The notes below the pieces were generated by a model. That model was not told the origin of the DNA and searched no databases. It saw only the letters and a program-made list of their open reading frames with translations. The position numbers and the translations under genes are program-made. A DNA stretch of 64,000 nucleotides from Microlunatus flavus (GTDB lineage Bacteria; Actinomycetota; Actinomycetes; Propionibacteriales; Propionibacteriaceae), in NCBI RefSeq assembly GCF_900110855.1, contig NZ_FOFA01000004.1, positions 124,001-188,000 of the forward strand, in the 5' to 3' direction. Below, one piece after another: positions 55,094 to 64,000 of the stretch (positions within the stretch are counted from its first letter, which is position 1; every line of letters starts with the position of its first letter).

Positions 55094-55178
55094 TGCGTCC
55101 GGAGCCGGGTCGGCCCCGGACCGCGGATTCCGCGGCCGCGGGGTCCTCCCCCGGCGAGTCACGAACCCGGGCGGCCGC

Positions 55179-56183
55179 TCAGGCGGCCGAGCTCGTCCCG
55201 GTGGGTTCGGCGTGGTCCTCGTCCCACCGCGACTTCACCAGGCTCGCGACGGCCGTGACGGTGAGCGTCACGATGATGACGGCGAGCGACAGCCAGATCG
55301 GGATCTCGAGACTGAACGGGATGCCCAGACGCTCGTCGAGGTGGTACTCGTGCAGCGCGTGGAAGACCAGCTTGACGCCGATGAACGCGAGCACGACCGA
55401 GAGCCCCAGCGACAGGTACACCAGCTTGCGGAGCAGACCGCCGAGCAGGAAGTACAGCTGGCGCAGGCCCATCAGCGCGAAGACGTTGGCGGTGAAGACC
55501 AGGTACGGCTCCTGCGTGAGGCCGTAGATCGCCGGGATCGAGTCGAGCGCGAACAGCAGGTCCGTGCTGCCGAGGGCCACGATGACGATGAACATCGGCG
55601 TGATGAGCCGCTTGCCGTCCCGCCTGACCGTGAGGTGCGGGCCCTCGAAGTCGTCCGTCGAGGGCAGCCGACGCCGCACGAGGCGCAGCAGAGGGTTGTC
55701 CGGCGCGTCCTCCTCGTCGTCGTGCTTGCGGTACTCGACCACCAGGCGCACGGCGGTGTAGAGCAGGAACGCGCCGAAGATGAAGAAGACCCAGCTGAAG
55801 CGGTCGATGGCGGCGGCGCCGACCGCGATGAACACGCCGCGGAAGATCAGCGCCAGCACGATGCCGACGAGCAGCGCGAACTGCTGCAGCTCCCTCGGCA
55901 CCTTCAGCTTGGCCATGATGATGAGGAAGATGAAGAGGTTGTCGATCGAGAGGCTGTACTCGGTCAGCCAGCCGGCGAAGAACTCGCCCGCGTAGCGGGG
56001 GCCGGCGACGCCCCAGACCCCCAGCCCGAAGACCACCGCGAGACCGACGAAGACGCCGATCGCGATGCCGGCCTCCTTCATCGACGGTTCGTGGGGCCGC
56101 CGTCCGATGACGAAGATGTCGAAGCCGAGGATCGCCACCATGATCGCGATGGTGGCGGCCCAGGCGTAGCCGTGGACGTCCAA
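55179..56183 (-). CDS. TerC-family integral membrane protein (manganese exporter)
   Basis: A 334-residue protein with nine or so spans. TerC signatures: SLSIDNLFIFLIIMAKLKVP (DN motif) and VALGSTDLLFALDSIPAIYGLTQEPYLVFTANVFALMGLRQLYFLL (second acidic motif), which line a metal path in Mn2+ exporters of the TerC/Alx family. The start is TTG at 56181-56183, with GGAGG 8 nt upstream, giving MDVHGYAWAATIAIMVAILGFD, the expected family N-terminus. The frame remains open upstream, but that part coincides with a manganese riboswitch. Role: export of excess Mn, probably relieved when the riboswitch binds Mn2+. Confidence 0.93.
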   Translation of the reverse strand: MDVHGYAWAATIAIMVAILGFDIFVIGRRPHEPSMKEAGIAIGVFVGLAVVFGLGVWGVAGPRYAGEFFAGWLTEYSLSIDNLFIFLIIMAKLKVPRELQQFALLVGIVLALIFRGVFIAVGAAAIDRFSWVFFIFGAFLLYTAVRLVVEYRKHDDEEDAPDNPLLRLVRRRLPSTDDFEGPHLTVRRDGKRLITPMFIVIVALGSTDLLFALDSIPAIYGLTQEPYLVFTANVFALMGLRQLYFLLGGLLRKLVYLSLGLSVVLAFIGVKLVFHALHEYHLDERLGIPFSLEIPIWLSLAVIIVTLTVTAVASLVKSRWDEDHAEPTGTSSAA

Positions 56184-56228
56184 CTCAGGAGCCTCCGAGA
56201 CGTGGGTGTGGGCATGCAGGACCGTCTC

Positions 56229-56333
56229 GGAGGTCTCTTCCGCCGGCTCTCGCCGACCGGGGGCGCCGGGCAGCAGGACCGTGGTCCTGCCCGCCGTGCT
56301 GACGACGCCGCTGCGGGGGAATACTCCCCTCCA
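56229..56333 (-). promoter_or_regulatory. yybP-ykoY manganese riboswitch upstream of terC
   Basis: Minus strand starts GGAGGGGAGTATTCCCC (56332 downward) and ends GAGACCTCC (56237-56229). GGAGG (56332-56328) pairs with CCTCC (56233-56229) as P1. The GGGGAGTA and AGACC elements are the conserved 5' and 3' strands of this riboswitch class. The intervening loop CGTCAGCACGGCGG and the stem GGTCGGCGAGAGCCGG fit the actinobacterial form. Confidence 0.8.
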
Positions 56334-56340
56334 ACAGGGA

Positions 56341-56370
56341 AGTATGGCAGCCCGGACGCGTGCCGGACAA
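56341..56370 (-). promoter_or_regulatory. Promoter of the terC gene
   Basis: Minus strand TTGTCC (56370-56365), 18 nt, CATACT (56346-56341), with a start of transcription near 56334, the first base of the riboswitch P1. Confidence 0.5.
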
Positions 56371-56476
56371 AACGTCGACGACCCTCGGAGGGCGAGCCCG
56401 CTCTGAGCCTGTCGAACGACCAGCACGGGTTGGCGTCCTGGGGCCCTCGAGGGGCGGAGCTCACCCTATGGACGCG

Positions 56477-57345
56477 GACGCTCCTTGAGCCTGCCGAAGG
56501 GCCCCGAAGGGGTTGGCGTCCTCAGGTCCGCGCCCGCGCGCACGCTCCCTGAGCCTGTCGAAGGGCCCCGAAGGGGTTGGCGTTCTCAGGTCCGCGCCCG
56601 GCCAGACGCTCCCTGAGCCTGTCGAAGGGCCCGAAGGGGTTGGCGTCCTCAACCCTCGCCCGGGCAGACGCTCCCTGAGCCTGCCGAAGGGCCCCGAAGG
56701 GATTGGCGTCCTCAGGTCCGCGCCCGGCCAGACGCTCCCTGAGCCTGTCGAAGGGCCCGAAGGGGTTGGCGTCCTCAACCCTCGCCCGGGCAGACGCTCC
56801 CTGAGCCTGCCGAAGGGCCCCGAAGGGATTGGCGTCCTCAGGTCCGCGCCCGGCCAGACGCTCCCTGAACCTGTCGAAGGGCCCCGAAGGGGCTGGCGTC
56901 CTCAGGTCCGCGCCCGGCCAGACGCTCCCTGAACCTGTCGAAGGGCCCTGAAGGGGTTGGTGTCTCAACCCTCGCCCGGGCAGACGCTCCTTGAGCCTGT
57001 CGAAGGGCCCCGCAGGGGTTGGCGTCCTCAACCCTCGCCCGGGCAGACGCTCCCTGAGCCTGTCGAAGGGCCCCGAAGGGGTTGGCGTCCTCAACCTCGC
57101 CCGGGCGCATGCTCCCTGAGCCTGTCGACGGGCCCGAAGGGGTTGGCGTCCTCAACCCTCGCCCGGGCAGACGCTCCCTGAGCCTGTCGAAGGGCCCCGA
57201 AGGGGTTGGCGTCCTCAACCTCGCCCGGGCGCATGCTCCCTGAGCCTGTCGACGGGCCCGAAGGGGTTGGCGTCCTCAACCCTCGCCCGGGCAGACGCTC
57301 CCTGAGCCTGTCGAAGGGCCCCGAAGGGGTTGGCGTCCTCGCCCG
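56477..57345 (+). repeat. 14-copy tandem array, 62-64-bp unit
   Basis: Fourteen head-to-tail copies of a unit with the core CTCCCTGAGCCTGTCGAAGG followed by GCCCCGAAGGGGTTGGCGTC, plus a degenerate copy near 56404. Two spacer types alternate, ending CGCCCGGCCA or CGCCCGGGCA. Higher-order units of 126 nt (56604-56729 repeated at 56730-56855) and 124 nt (57045-57168 repeated at 57169-57292) are visible. All frames on the minus strand are open (RLRERLPGRGLRTPTPSGPF-like), which is a by-product of the repeat, not a gene. CCCC-GAA-GGGG in each unit can form a small hairpin. Confidence 0.9.
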
Positions 57346-57496
57346 TCGATCACGAGCAGGTGGTGCGTCGCAGCACAGGCGCGTCAGGCAGCACGCGCCC
57401 GAGCCCGCCCACCCCTCCGTGCCCTTCGCCGACCTCAGGGAGTGTGGCCCTGCGCCCCGTCGTCGGACCCCGCACACCGAGCCGGCGGGGTCGGCG

Positions 57497-59596
<2,100 letters not shown>

Positions 59597-59602
59597 GCGT
59601 CG

Positions 59603-59628
59603 AGCCTACTGACGGCCTCTGACAGTTC
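59603..59628 (-). promoter_or_regulatory. RecA-NDp/PafBC-type promoter of uvrB
   Basis: Minus strand GAACTGTCAGAG (59628-59617), 8 nt, TAGGCT (59608-59603), 6 nt to ATG 59596. Same architecture as at uvrC and uvrA. Confidence 0.8.
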
Positions 59629-59632
59629 TTGT

Positions 59633-59825
59633 CCTCCTCGCGCCCCGGGCGAGCGCCTGCGCGAGCGAGCTCCCTCCGAGCGTCGGCCAGGGCGGAGCCG
59701 GCTCCGGCCTGGACGACCGAGCGAGCACGGCCCCTGCCCGCTGACGGGGCTCCCCGCACGGACCAGGGCCGTGCGAGAGAGGGAGGAAGGCCGGAGCTGG
59801 AGGCGGAGCCCGGGCGCGAGGAGGG
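59633..59825. repeat. Long imperfect inverted repeat between uvrB and the next gene
   Basis: CCTCCTCGCGCCCCGGGC near 59633 pairs with GCCCGGGCGCGAGGAGG ending at 59825 (one bulged base). Further in, CTCCGGCCT near 59709 pairs with AGGCCGGAG near 59786, and GCACGGCCC near 59731 with GGGCCGTGC near 59767. It is downstream of the gene at 59826-60890 and could be a large terminator hairpin or a relic mobile element. Confidence 0.5.
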
Positions 59826-60890
59826 CTACCCGGCCTGGGTCTGCAGCATGCTGCTGGTCATCGAGCCGAAGTCCTTCGTCAGCGCCTTCTGGTCCGACGA
59901 CGAGGTGAACGCCACGGTGGCGACGACGGTCACGCCGTCGGACTCCCGCACCGACACGAGGGTCACGAGGAGCAGCTCGCTCGAGCCCTGGCCACCGCTG
60001 ACGGTCACCTGCGCTGTGCAGCTCGCCGCCTTGAGCTTGTCGCTGCCGACGTCGGCGGCCTTCGGCGTCGAGAACTTGCCGCCGCCCTCGCCCTCGGCGA
60101 GCTGGCGGTGCCAGGCCGTGCAGACCTGGCCCGGGTTGCTCCCGGCGTCGAGCTCGGCGGTCTGGCCGATGTAGACGTTGCGGCCGTCGCTCAGCTGGGC
60201 GAGGTTCGTCGTCTGCTTCTTGACGTCCCACCCGTCGGCGGGCACGAGCGTGACGTCGTGCCCCAGGTCGAGGCCCGCACCGCTCTGGCCACCGCCGTTG
60301 CCCGGCGACGCGGAGCTGCTGGGCTCGCTCGAGGGCGACGAGCTCGGGTCGGAGGACGGCTCGTCGGGCGGCGGCGTCTGCGGGCCCGGCGTGATCGTCG
60401 TCTCCGGCACGTCCCTGTCGTCGCCGGACGTGAGGCCGATGAAGATCGCGCCGACGGCGACGAGCGCGACCACGGCGGCGACGACGATGCCGATGAGGAC
60501 GAGCGGAGACTTCTTCTTCACCGCACCGCCGGTCGGGCCGTCCGGCCGGTAGCCCTGGGGCGGGTAACCCTGGCCCGGTCCCTGCTGGCCGTAGCCCTGC
60601 TGGGGGTAGCCGCCCTGCTGGGGGTAGCCGCCCTGCTGCGGGTAGCCGCCCTGCTGCGGGTAGCCACCCTGCTGCGGGTAGCCCTGTTGCGGGTAGCCCT
60701 GCTGCCCGGCGGGTCCGTACGACGGCTGGCCGTAGCCCGGCTGGCCCCCCTGCTGCGGGTAGCCGCCCTGCTGGCCGCCCTGCCCGTACGGTGTCTGGCC
60801 ACCCTGCTGAGCGGGACCTGGTCCGCCGGGCTGCCGACCTTCCGAGGCGGGCGGCTGGCCCTGACCGGGTCGGCCCTGCGACTCGCTCAT
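59826..60890 (-). CDS. Single-TM exported protein with Tyr-Pro-Gln-Gln-Gly-Gly repeats
   Basis: A 354-residue protein in three parts: residues 1-130, a low-complexity cytosolic tail with about ten PQQG(G)YPQQGGY repeats; residues about 138-165, one membrane span ([25 protein letters not shown]); then a Pro/Ser/Asp-rich linker and an external domain (~150 residues, [21 protein letters not shown] to the end) that resembles small extracellular domains often paired with Gln/Tyr-rich tails in actinobacteria. Two Cys residues (QVCTAW, ASCTAQ) could form a disulfide. Function unknown. The start ATG overlaps the stop of the PrsW-like gene, so they are made together. Confidence 0.75.
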   Translation of the reverse strand: MSESQGRPGQGQPPASEGRQPGGPGPAQQGGQTPYGQGGQQGGYPQQGGQPGYGQPSYGPAGQQGYPQQGYPQQGGYPQQGGYPQQGGYPQQGGYPQQGYGQQGPGQGYPPQGYRPDGPTGGAVKKKSPLVLIGIVVAAVVALVAVGAIFIGLTSGDDRDVPETTITPGPQTPPPDEPSSDPSSSPSSEPSSSASPGNGGGQSGAGLDLGHDVTLVPADGWDVKKQTTNLAQLSDGRNVYIGQTAELDAGSNPGQVCTAWHRQLAEGEGGGKFSTPKAADVGSDKLKAASCTAQVTVSGGQGSSELLLVTLVSVRESDGVTVVATVAFTSSSDQKALTKDFGSMTSSMLQTQAG

Positions 60891-62209
60891 GCCTGCTCCT
60901 CCCCGTCGTGGCCGGTTCGCCCGGTCTCCCGGATCGTGGTGGTGTCGTCGGTGGCCGAGGTCGGACCGTTCTCGCCGGCGACGGACGACCCGCGCCGCAC
61001 GGTCACGGTCTCCTCGGCGGGGGCGGAGGTGCCGCCGCCGACCTTCGCCGGCTGCTTGGGCCGCACCCGGACGCCGTTGGCCGTGGCGTTGACCGCCGTG
61101 CCGCAGGCGGCGCAGAACGCGGCACCCGGTTGCAGCGGCATCTCGCACTGGGAGCAGAACTCCAGCTCGCCGTCCGGACCGGCGCCGGCCGTGCGCGCGG
61201 CGTGCTCGAGCGCGGCCTCCATCAGGCCGGTGTGGAGCACCACGCGCAGCCGCAGGATGAGGATGGCGAGGATCAGCAGGCCCCACACGATGCTCAGCAG
61301 GACCCCGACCGTGGCGTTGCCGAGGAAGGAGAAGAGGTAGACGCCGGCGGAGTAGGCGACGTTCGCGACCACGGCCAGGATCACGGCGCGCAGGTAGCGC
61401 GGGGTGAAGCCGTCGAAGCCACGCCCCAGGCCGGAGAACTCCGCGCAGGCCAGCCCGGTGGCCGTGCCCATCAGCAGCGGCTTGACGAACCCCTCGAGGA
61501 AGACCAGCGACACCCACAGACCGGGGTCGGACTGCTGCACGCCGCCGGTGAGCAGCGCCCAGTGCCGCACGAGGGTGTCGAAGGTCGAGTAGGCGACGCC
61601 GCTGATGACGCCGAAGGTCAGCCCGTCCATCAGGTCGTCGAACTGCGGCCGGCTGGCCAGCAGGACCGGTCCGACCTGGCGGATGACCTCACCCACCACG
61701 GGGGCGAGCAGGGCCACGAGGAGGAACGTCCCCAGGGAGGGCGCACCGCTGCCGGACCCCTCGAAGCTCGGCGTCGCGAAGGAGACCGGACCGCGCAGCC
61801 ACGTCCAGAGGACGGTCCACAGGATCGCGAGGACCCCCGTGAGGCCGAAGGCGAGGCCGGTCACGGGGAGCGGCTCGTCCTCCCAGAGGTTCACGTCGTA
61901 CATGTAGACGACGTAGACGATCGGCACGGCGAAGGCCGCGACGAGGACGGCGATCGGCATCGCGCCGAAGATGGCCGCGACGAGGGCGACGACGAGGGCG
62001 ATGGTCAGGGCCACGCGGTAGGTCTGGGGCCGCTGGCCCGACCCCCTCGGCATGATCGACGAGACCAGGGCGAACGAGGCGACCGGCTCGTCGGGGCGCG
62101 CGGCGAACGAGCGTCGTCGTCCGGCGTCGTGACCGCGGCGGTCGTCACCGCACACCGGGCAGAAGTGGGCGGTCTCGGGGATCTGCGCGTGGCAGCGCGG
62201 ACACTCCAT
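60887..62209 (-). CDS. PrsW-like membrane protein with terminal zinc ribbons, protease motifs degenerate
   Basis: A 440-residue, ~9-span protein with PrsW-like topology. It begins with a zinc ribbon [21 protein letters not shown] and has a second ribbon near the C-terminus ([20 protein letters not shown], about 358-377). The expected PrsW active-site motifs are altered: [13 protein letters not shown] replaces the EE-x2-K type motif, and [14 protein letters not shown] replaces F-x3-E-N. I infer that it is not an active site-1-type metalloprotease; it may be a non-catalytic relative. ATG at 62207-62209 with GGAGG upstream is chosen (the frame remains open to 62278). Operon partner: the Gln/Tyr-rich protein. 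Confidence 0.7.
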   Translation of the reverse strand: MECPRCHAQIPETAHFCPVCGDDRRGHDAGRRRSFAARPDEPVASFALVSSIMPRGSGQRPQTYRVALTIALVVALVAAIFGAMPIAVLVAAFAVPIVYVVYMYDVNLWEDEPLPVTGLAFGLTGVLAILWTVLWTWLRGPVSFATPSFEGSGSGAPSLGTFLLVALLAPVVGEVIRQVGPVLLASRPQFDDLMDGLTFGVISGVAYSTFDTLVRHWALLTGGVQQSDPGLWVSLVFLEGFVKPLLMGTATGLACAEFSGLGRGFDGFTPRYLRAVILAVVANVAYSAGVYLFSFLGNATVGVLLSIVWGLLILAILILRLRVVLHTGLMEAALEHAARTAGAGPDGELEFCSQCEMPLQPGAAFCAACGTAVNATANGVRVRPKQPAKVGGGTSAPAEETVTVRRGSSVAGENGPTSATDDTTTIRETGRTGHDGEEQA

Positions 62210-62299
62210 CGGTCCTCCTCGGCCTGGCCGGCCCGGGGTCGTCACGGTGGCACCGGCCACACCTGACCGGCTCGGCACGGAGTATGGCAGCCCGCGGGA

Positions 62300-62917
62300 T
62301 CAGCGGGGGCGGATTCGCTCCCAGAGGTCGTCGACGTGTCGCGCGAGGTCGTCGGCGGTGCCGTTGTTGTCGACCACGACGTCGGCGACGGCCAGCCGGT
62401 CCGCGCGCGAGGCCTGGGCGGCGATCCGGGCGTCGGCCTGCTCGGGGTCGAGCCCGCCGCGGGCGAGCAGCCGGGTGCGCTGCACCGCCGGGTCCACGTC
62501 GACGACGACCACGAGGTCGAAGGACCCCGACCGGCCGGTCTCGACGAGCAGCGGGATGACGTGGACCACGACCTGGTCGAGCCCGGCCGAGGCCTCCAGC
62601 TCCGCCGCCCGCGCCCGTACGGCGGGGTGCACCACGGCTTCCAGGTCGCGTCGCGCGGACCGTGCCGCCTCGTCGGCCCCGAACACCAGCCGGCCGAGCG
62701 CGGGCCGGTCGAGGTGCCCGTCGGCGGTGAGGACGCCGGGGCCGAACCGCTCGACCAGGGCGGCGAGCCCCGGCGTGCCGGGCTCGACCACCTCGCGGGC
62801 CAGGACGTCGGAGTCGATCAGCAGCGCGCCGCGCTCGGCCAGGAGGTCGGCCACCGTGGTCTTGCCCGACGCGATGCCGCCGGTCAGGCCGACGCGTCGT
62901 ACGCCCGGGGTCGCCAC
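62300..62917 (-). CDS. coaE: Dephospho-CoA kinase
   Basis: A 205-residue cytosolic kinase for the last step of coenzyme A synthesis (3'-phosphorylation of dephospho-CoA with ATP). P-loop GLTGGIASGKTTVADLLAERGA, substrate segment LIDSDVLAREVVEPGTPGLAALVERFG, LGRLVFGADEAARRDLEAVVHP-like LGRLVFGADEAARSARRDLE and VHVIPLLVETG are conserved. It is the short single-domain form. GTG 62917 lies 6 nt after TAGGCT (62924-62929), so it is probably leaderless. Confidence 0.95.
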   Translation of the reverse strand: MATPGVRRVGLTGGIASGKTTVADLLAERGALLIDSDVLAREVVEPGTPGLAALVERFGPGVLTADGHLDRPALGRLVFGADEAARSARRDLEAVVHPAVRARAAELEASAGLDQVVVHVIPLLVETGRSGSFDLVVVVDVDPAVQRTRLLARGGLDPEQADARIAAQASRADRLAVADVVVDNNGTADDLARHVDDLWERIRPR

Positions 62918-62923
62918 GGCCGG

Positions 62924-62929
62924 AGCCTA
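62924..62929 (-). promoter_or_regulatory. -10 box TAGGCT of leaderless coaE
   Basis: Minus strand TAGGCT, the actinobacterial consensus -10, followed by 6 nt and GTG 62917. No damage-type -35 at 8 nt. Confidence 0.55.
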
Positions 62930-62965
62930 GCGCCGCCGGCTGCCGACACCCTCGGGCGCAGACGC

Positions 62966-63004
62966 GCACGGGCCCTCCCGCCAGGTCGGCGGGAGGGCCC
63001 GTGC
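62966..63004. terminator. Hairpin terminator upstream of coaE
   Basis: Perfect 17-bp stem GCACGGGCCCTCCCGCC / GGCGGGAGGGCCCGTGC with a 5-nt loop, just past the stop of the gene at 63021-64000 on the minus strand. Confidence 0.85.
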
Positions 63005-63020
63005 ACCCGGGGGGCGGGTG

Positions 63021-64000
63021 TCAGGCGGCGACGCGCGACTTGGCCGCGGCGACCTGGAGGACGGTCCCGGCCGCGAGGCCCGGCTGGTCGGAGCCGAGCC
63101 GGAGCTCCAGCCCGATCACGTCGAGTCCGGTGGCCTGCTTGACCGTCTTGCGCACGGTGAGCGTGCCCACGCCGGCGACGTCGACGGTCGCGTTGTCCTT
63201 CGTGGACAGGGTGACGCTCTTGCCCAGCACCTTGAGGCCGGTCACGACCGTGCCGTCGTCGGTGCTCGACAGGCCCGCCGCCGAGCGGGTGGTGGACGCC
63301 TTGACCGTGATCGCGTCAGCGGTGACCGCGCCGTTCAGGAGGTTCACTCCGGCGACGCTGCTGCTGAACGTCGCGGTCGTGCTCCCCGCGCCCTCGACGC
63401 TCTGGCCGGTGCTGGCGACGGTGCCGACCGTCGCGACGCCGGGCAGCGTGAGCCCGACGACCTTGTTCCTGCTCACGGCGCCGGCCGTGCCGCCGCACGG
63501 CATGCCCACGTACGCCGTCGGGCCGGAGGTGACCAGGCTGCCGACGTTCAGGGTGGTGCCGTACGCCTGCCCGCCCGCGGCGAAGGCCGTGGGCGCGGAC
63601 GCCCCGGTCGTCGACGAGCCGAGGACGATGGAGCCGGTCGGGAGCCCCAGCTTGTTGTCCTTGAGCAGGTCGACCCGGAGGGCGTCGACGGTGAGCTGCT
63701 TCGAGGCGAAGGTCGTGCTCCGGGTCTGGGCGTTGAAGGTGAGCGTGGCGACGCCCGGGACGACGATCGTGCTGCCGCTGCCGGCGGGGACCGTCCGAGG
63801 CAGGCCGGCGATGGTCAGCCCGGTGATCACCGTCGAGCCGGACGAGCTGACCTGGGAACCGGCGAGGGACGACGTCGAGGTCGAGGCGATCGCCTTGGCC
63901 TTGACGAGGCCGCCGAGCAGGCTGGTCTCCCCCGTCGTGCTGGTGGCGACCACGGAGCTGCCGCTGCGGGTCCCCGTGGTGACGACGGCGCCGACCTTGC
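63021..64000 (-). CDS. Secreted repeat-type protein resembling choice-of-anchor P family, 5' end missing
   Basis: The frame is open to the window edge, so the start is outside; at least 326 residues are present. The sequence is rich in Gly/Ser/Thr/Val with internal repeats of about 75-100 residues (TGLTIAGLPRTVPAGSGSTIVVPGVATLTFNAQ; VGLTLPGVATVGTVASTGQSVEGAGSTTATFSSS). MPCGGTAGAVSRNKVVG and VNLLNGAVTADAITVKASTT resemble the choice-of-anchor P type of exported actinobacterial proteins. Expected to be secreted or surface-linked; no enzymatic residue is seen. Terminator at 62966-63004. Confidence 0.6.
   Translation of the reverse strand, partial: KVGAVVTTGTRSGSSVVATSTTGETSLLGGLVKAKAIASTSTSSLAGSQVSSSGSTVITGLTIAGLPRTVPAGSGSTIVVPGVATLTFNAQTRSTTFASKQLTVDALRVDLLKDNKLGLPTGSIVLGSSTTGASAPTAFAAGGQAYGTTLNVGSLVTSGPTAYVGMPCGGTAGAVSRNKVVGLTLPGVATVGTVASTGQSVEGAGSTTATFSSSVAGVNLLNGAVTADAITVKASTTRSAAGLSSTDDGTVVTGLKVLGKSVTLSTKDNATVDVAGVGTLTVRKTVKQATGLDVIGLELRLGSDQPGLAAGTVLQVAAAKSRVAA

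Noticed and set aside
56461-57345. Open frames in several phases over the tandem array
   Set aside because: The unit length and lack of stops make every minus-strand frame open, with RLRERLPGRG-type repeats. No ribosome site or homology, and the frame shifts between 62- and 64-bp units.
56477-57345. CRISPR array
   Set aside because: Repeats are contiguous without unique spacers, and no cas genes are present; the alternating 15-20-nt segments are themselves repeated.

Overview
The window is high-GC actinobacterial DNA, roughly 70% GC or more by eye, with GTG and TTG starts common and many genes that appear leaderless. A mycothiol-linked maleylpyruvate-isomerase-family protein, an acVLRF1-type release factor, a 6C small RNA, PafBC-type DNA-damage promoters and an HspR operator all point to Actinobacteria. 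Overall gene content would fit the Propionibacteriales (Nocardioidaceae/Propionibacteriaceae), but the genus cannot be fixed from sequence alone.

Layout. 0-10 kb holds a DNA-repair/housekeeping block: uvrC, a small membrane protein, a Rieske lipoprotein, a GNAT acetyltransferase, a ProC-like reductase, uvrA, a mycothiol-dependent-enzyme-fold protein and an MBL hydrolase. 10-16.5 kb holds small metabolic units: a MocR regulator divergent from a PNPOx-like protein, two small proteins, an MFS transporter, and a divergent alcohol/aldehyde dehydrogenase pair. 16.7-38.4 kb is an exopolysaccharide/capsule locus: a PssD/E-like glycosyltransferase, a tyrosine autokinase with its LMW phosphatase, three GT4 enzymes, a UDP-glucuronate-epimerase-like enzyme, a 1957-residue secreted modular protein ending in a beta-helix, two hexapeptide acyltransferases, a Wzy-like polymerase, a Wzx-like flippase, an initiating sugar-phosphate transferase and an SGNH lipoprotein. 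38.4-42 kb encodes a secreted lectin-linked PQQ-type sugar dehydrogenase and a ThrE exporter. 42.2-48.5 kb is a ROK-regulated sugar ABC-transport operon ending in a sugar-phosphate isomerase/epimerase. 48.5-55 kb has an acVLRF1 rescue factor, an orphan histidine kinase, lon, two tandem MarR paralogues and a 6C RNA. 55-64 kb has a TerC manganese exporter behind a yybP-ykoY riboswitch, a 14-copy tandem array, uvrB, a two-gene membrane operon (PrsW-like), coaE and a truncated secreted-protein gene.

How the parts work together. All three excinuclease genes are on the minus strand. Each carries the same promoter architecture (GAACTGTC-RGNG, 8 nt, TANNNT, 6-7 nt, start codon), which is the RecA-NDp/PafBC type. 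This argues for coordinated damage induction of leaderless mRNAs and moves the uvrA start downstream. The polysaccharide genes form a nearly complete Wzx/Wzy system: initiation, glycosyl transfer, flipping, polymerisation, kinase/phosphatase control and modification. The sugar-uptake operon is autoregulated by its first gene through an inverted repeat over its own promoter.

The most unusual features are: the two MarR paralogues, which share a 33-nt leader and each have a Shine-Dalgarno positioned on an ATC codon instead of the ATG; the acVLRF1 gene, whose conserved N-terminal coding has no standard start codon; the tandem array with higher-order structure; the hairpin that holds both the ribosome site and the start codon of the initiating sugar transferase; and the PrsW-like protein that lacks the protease residues.
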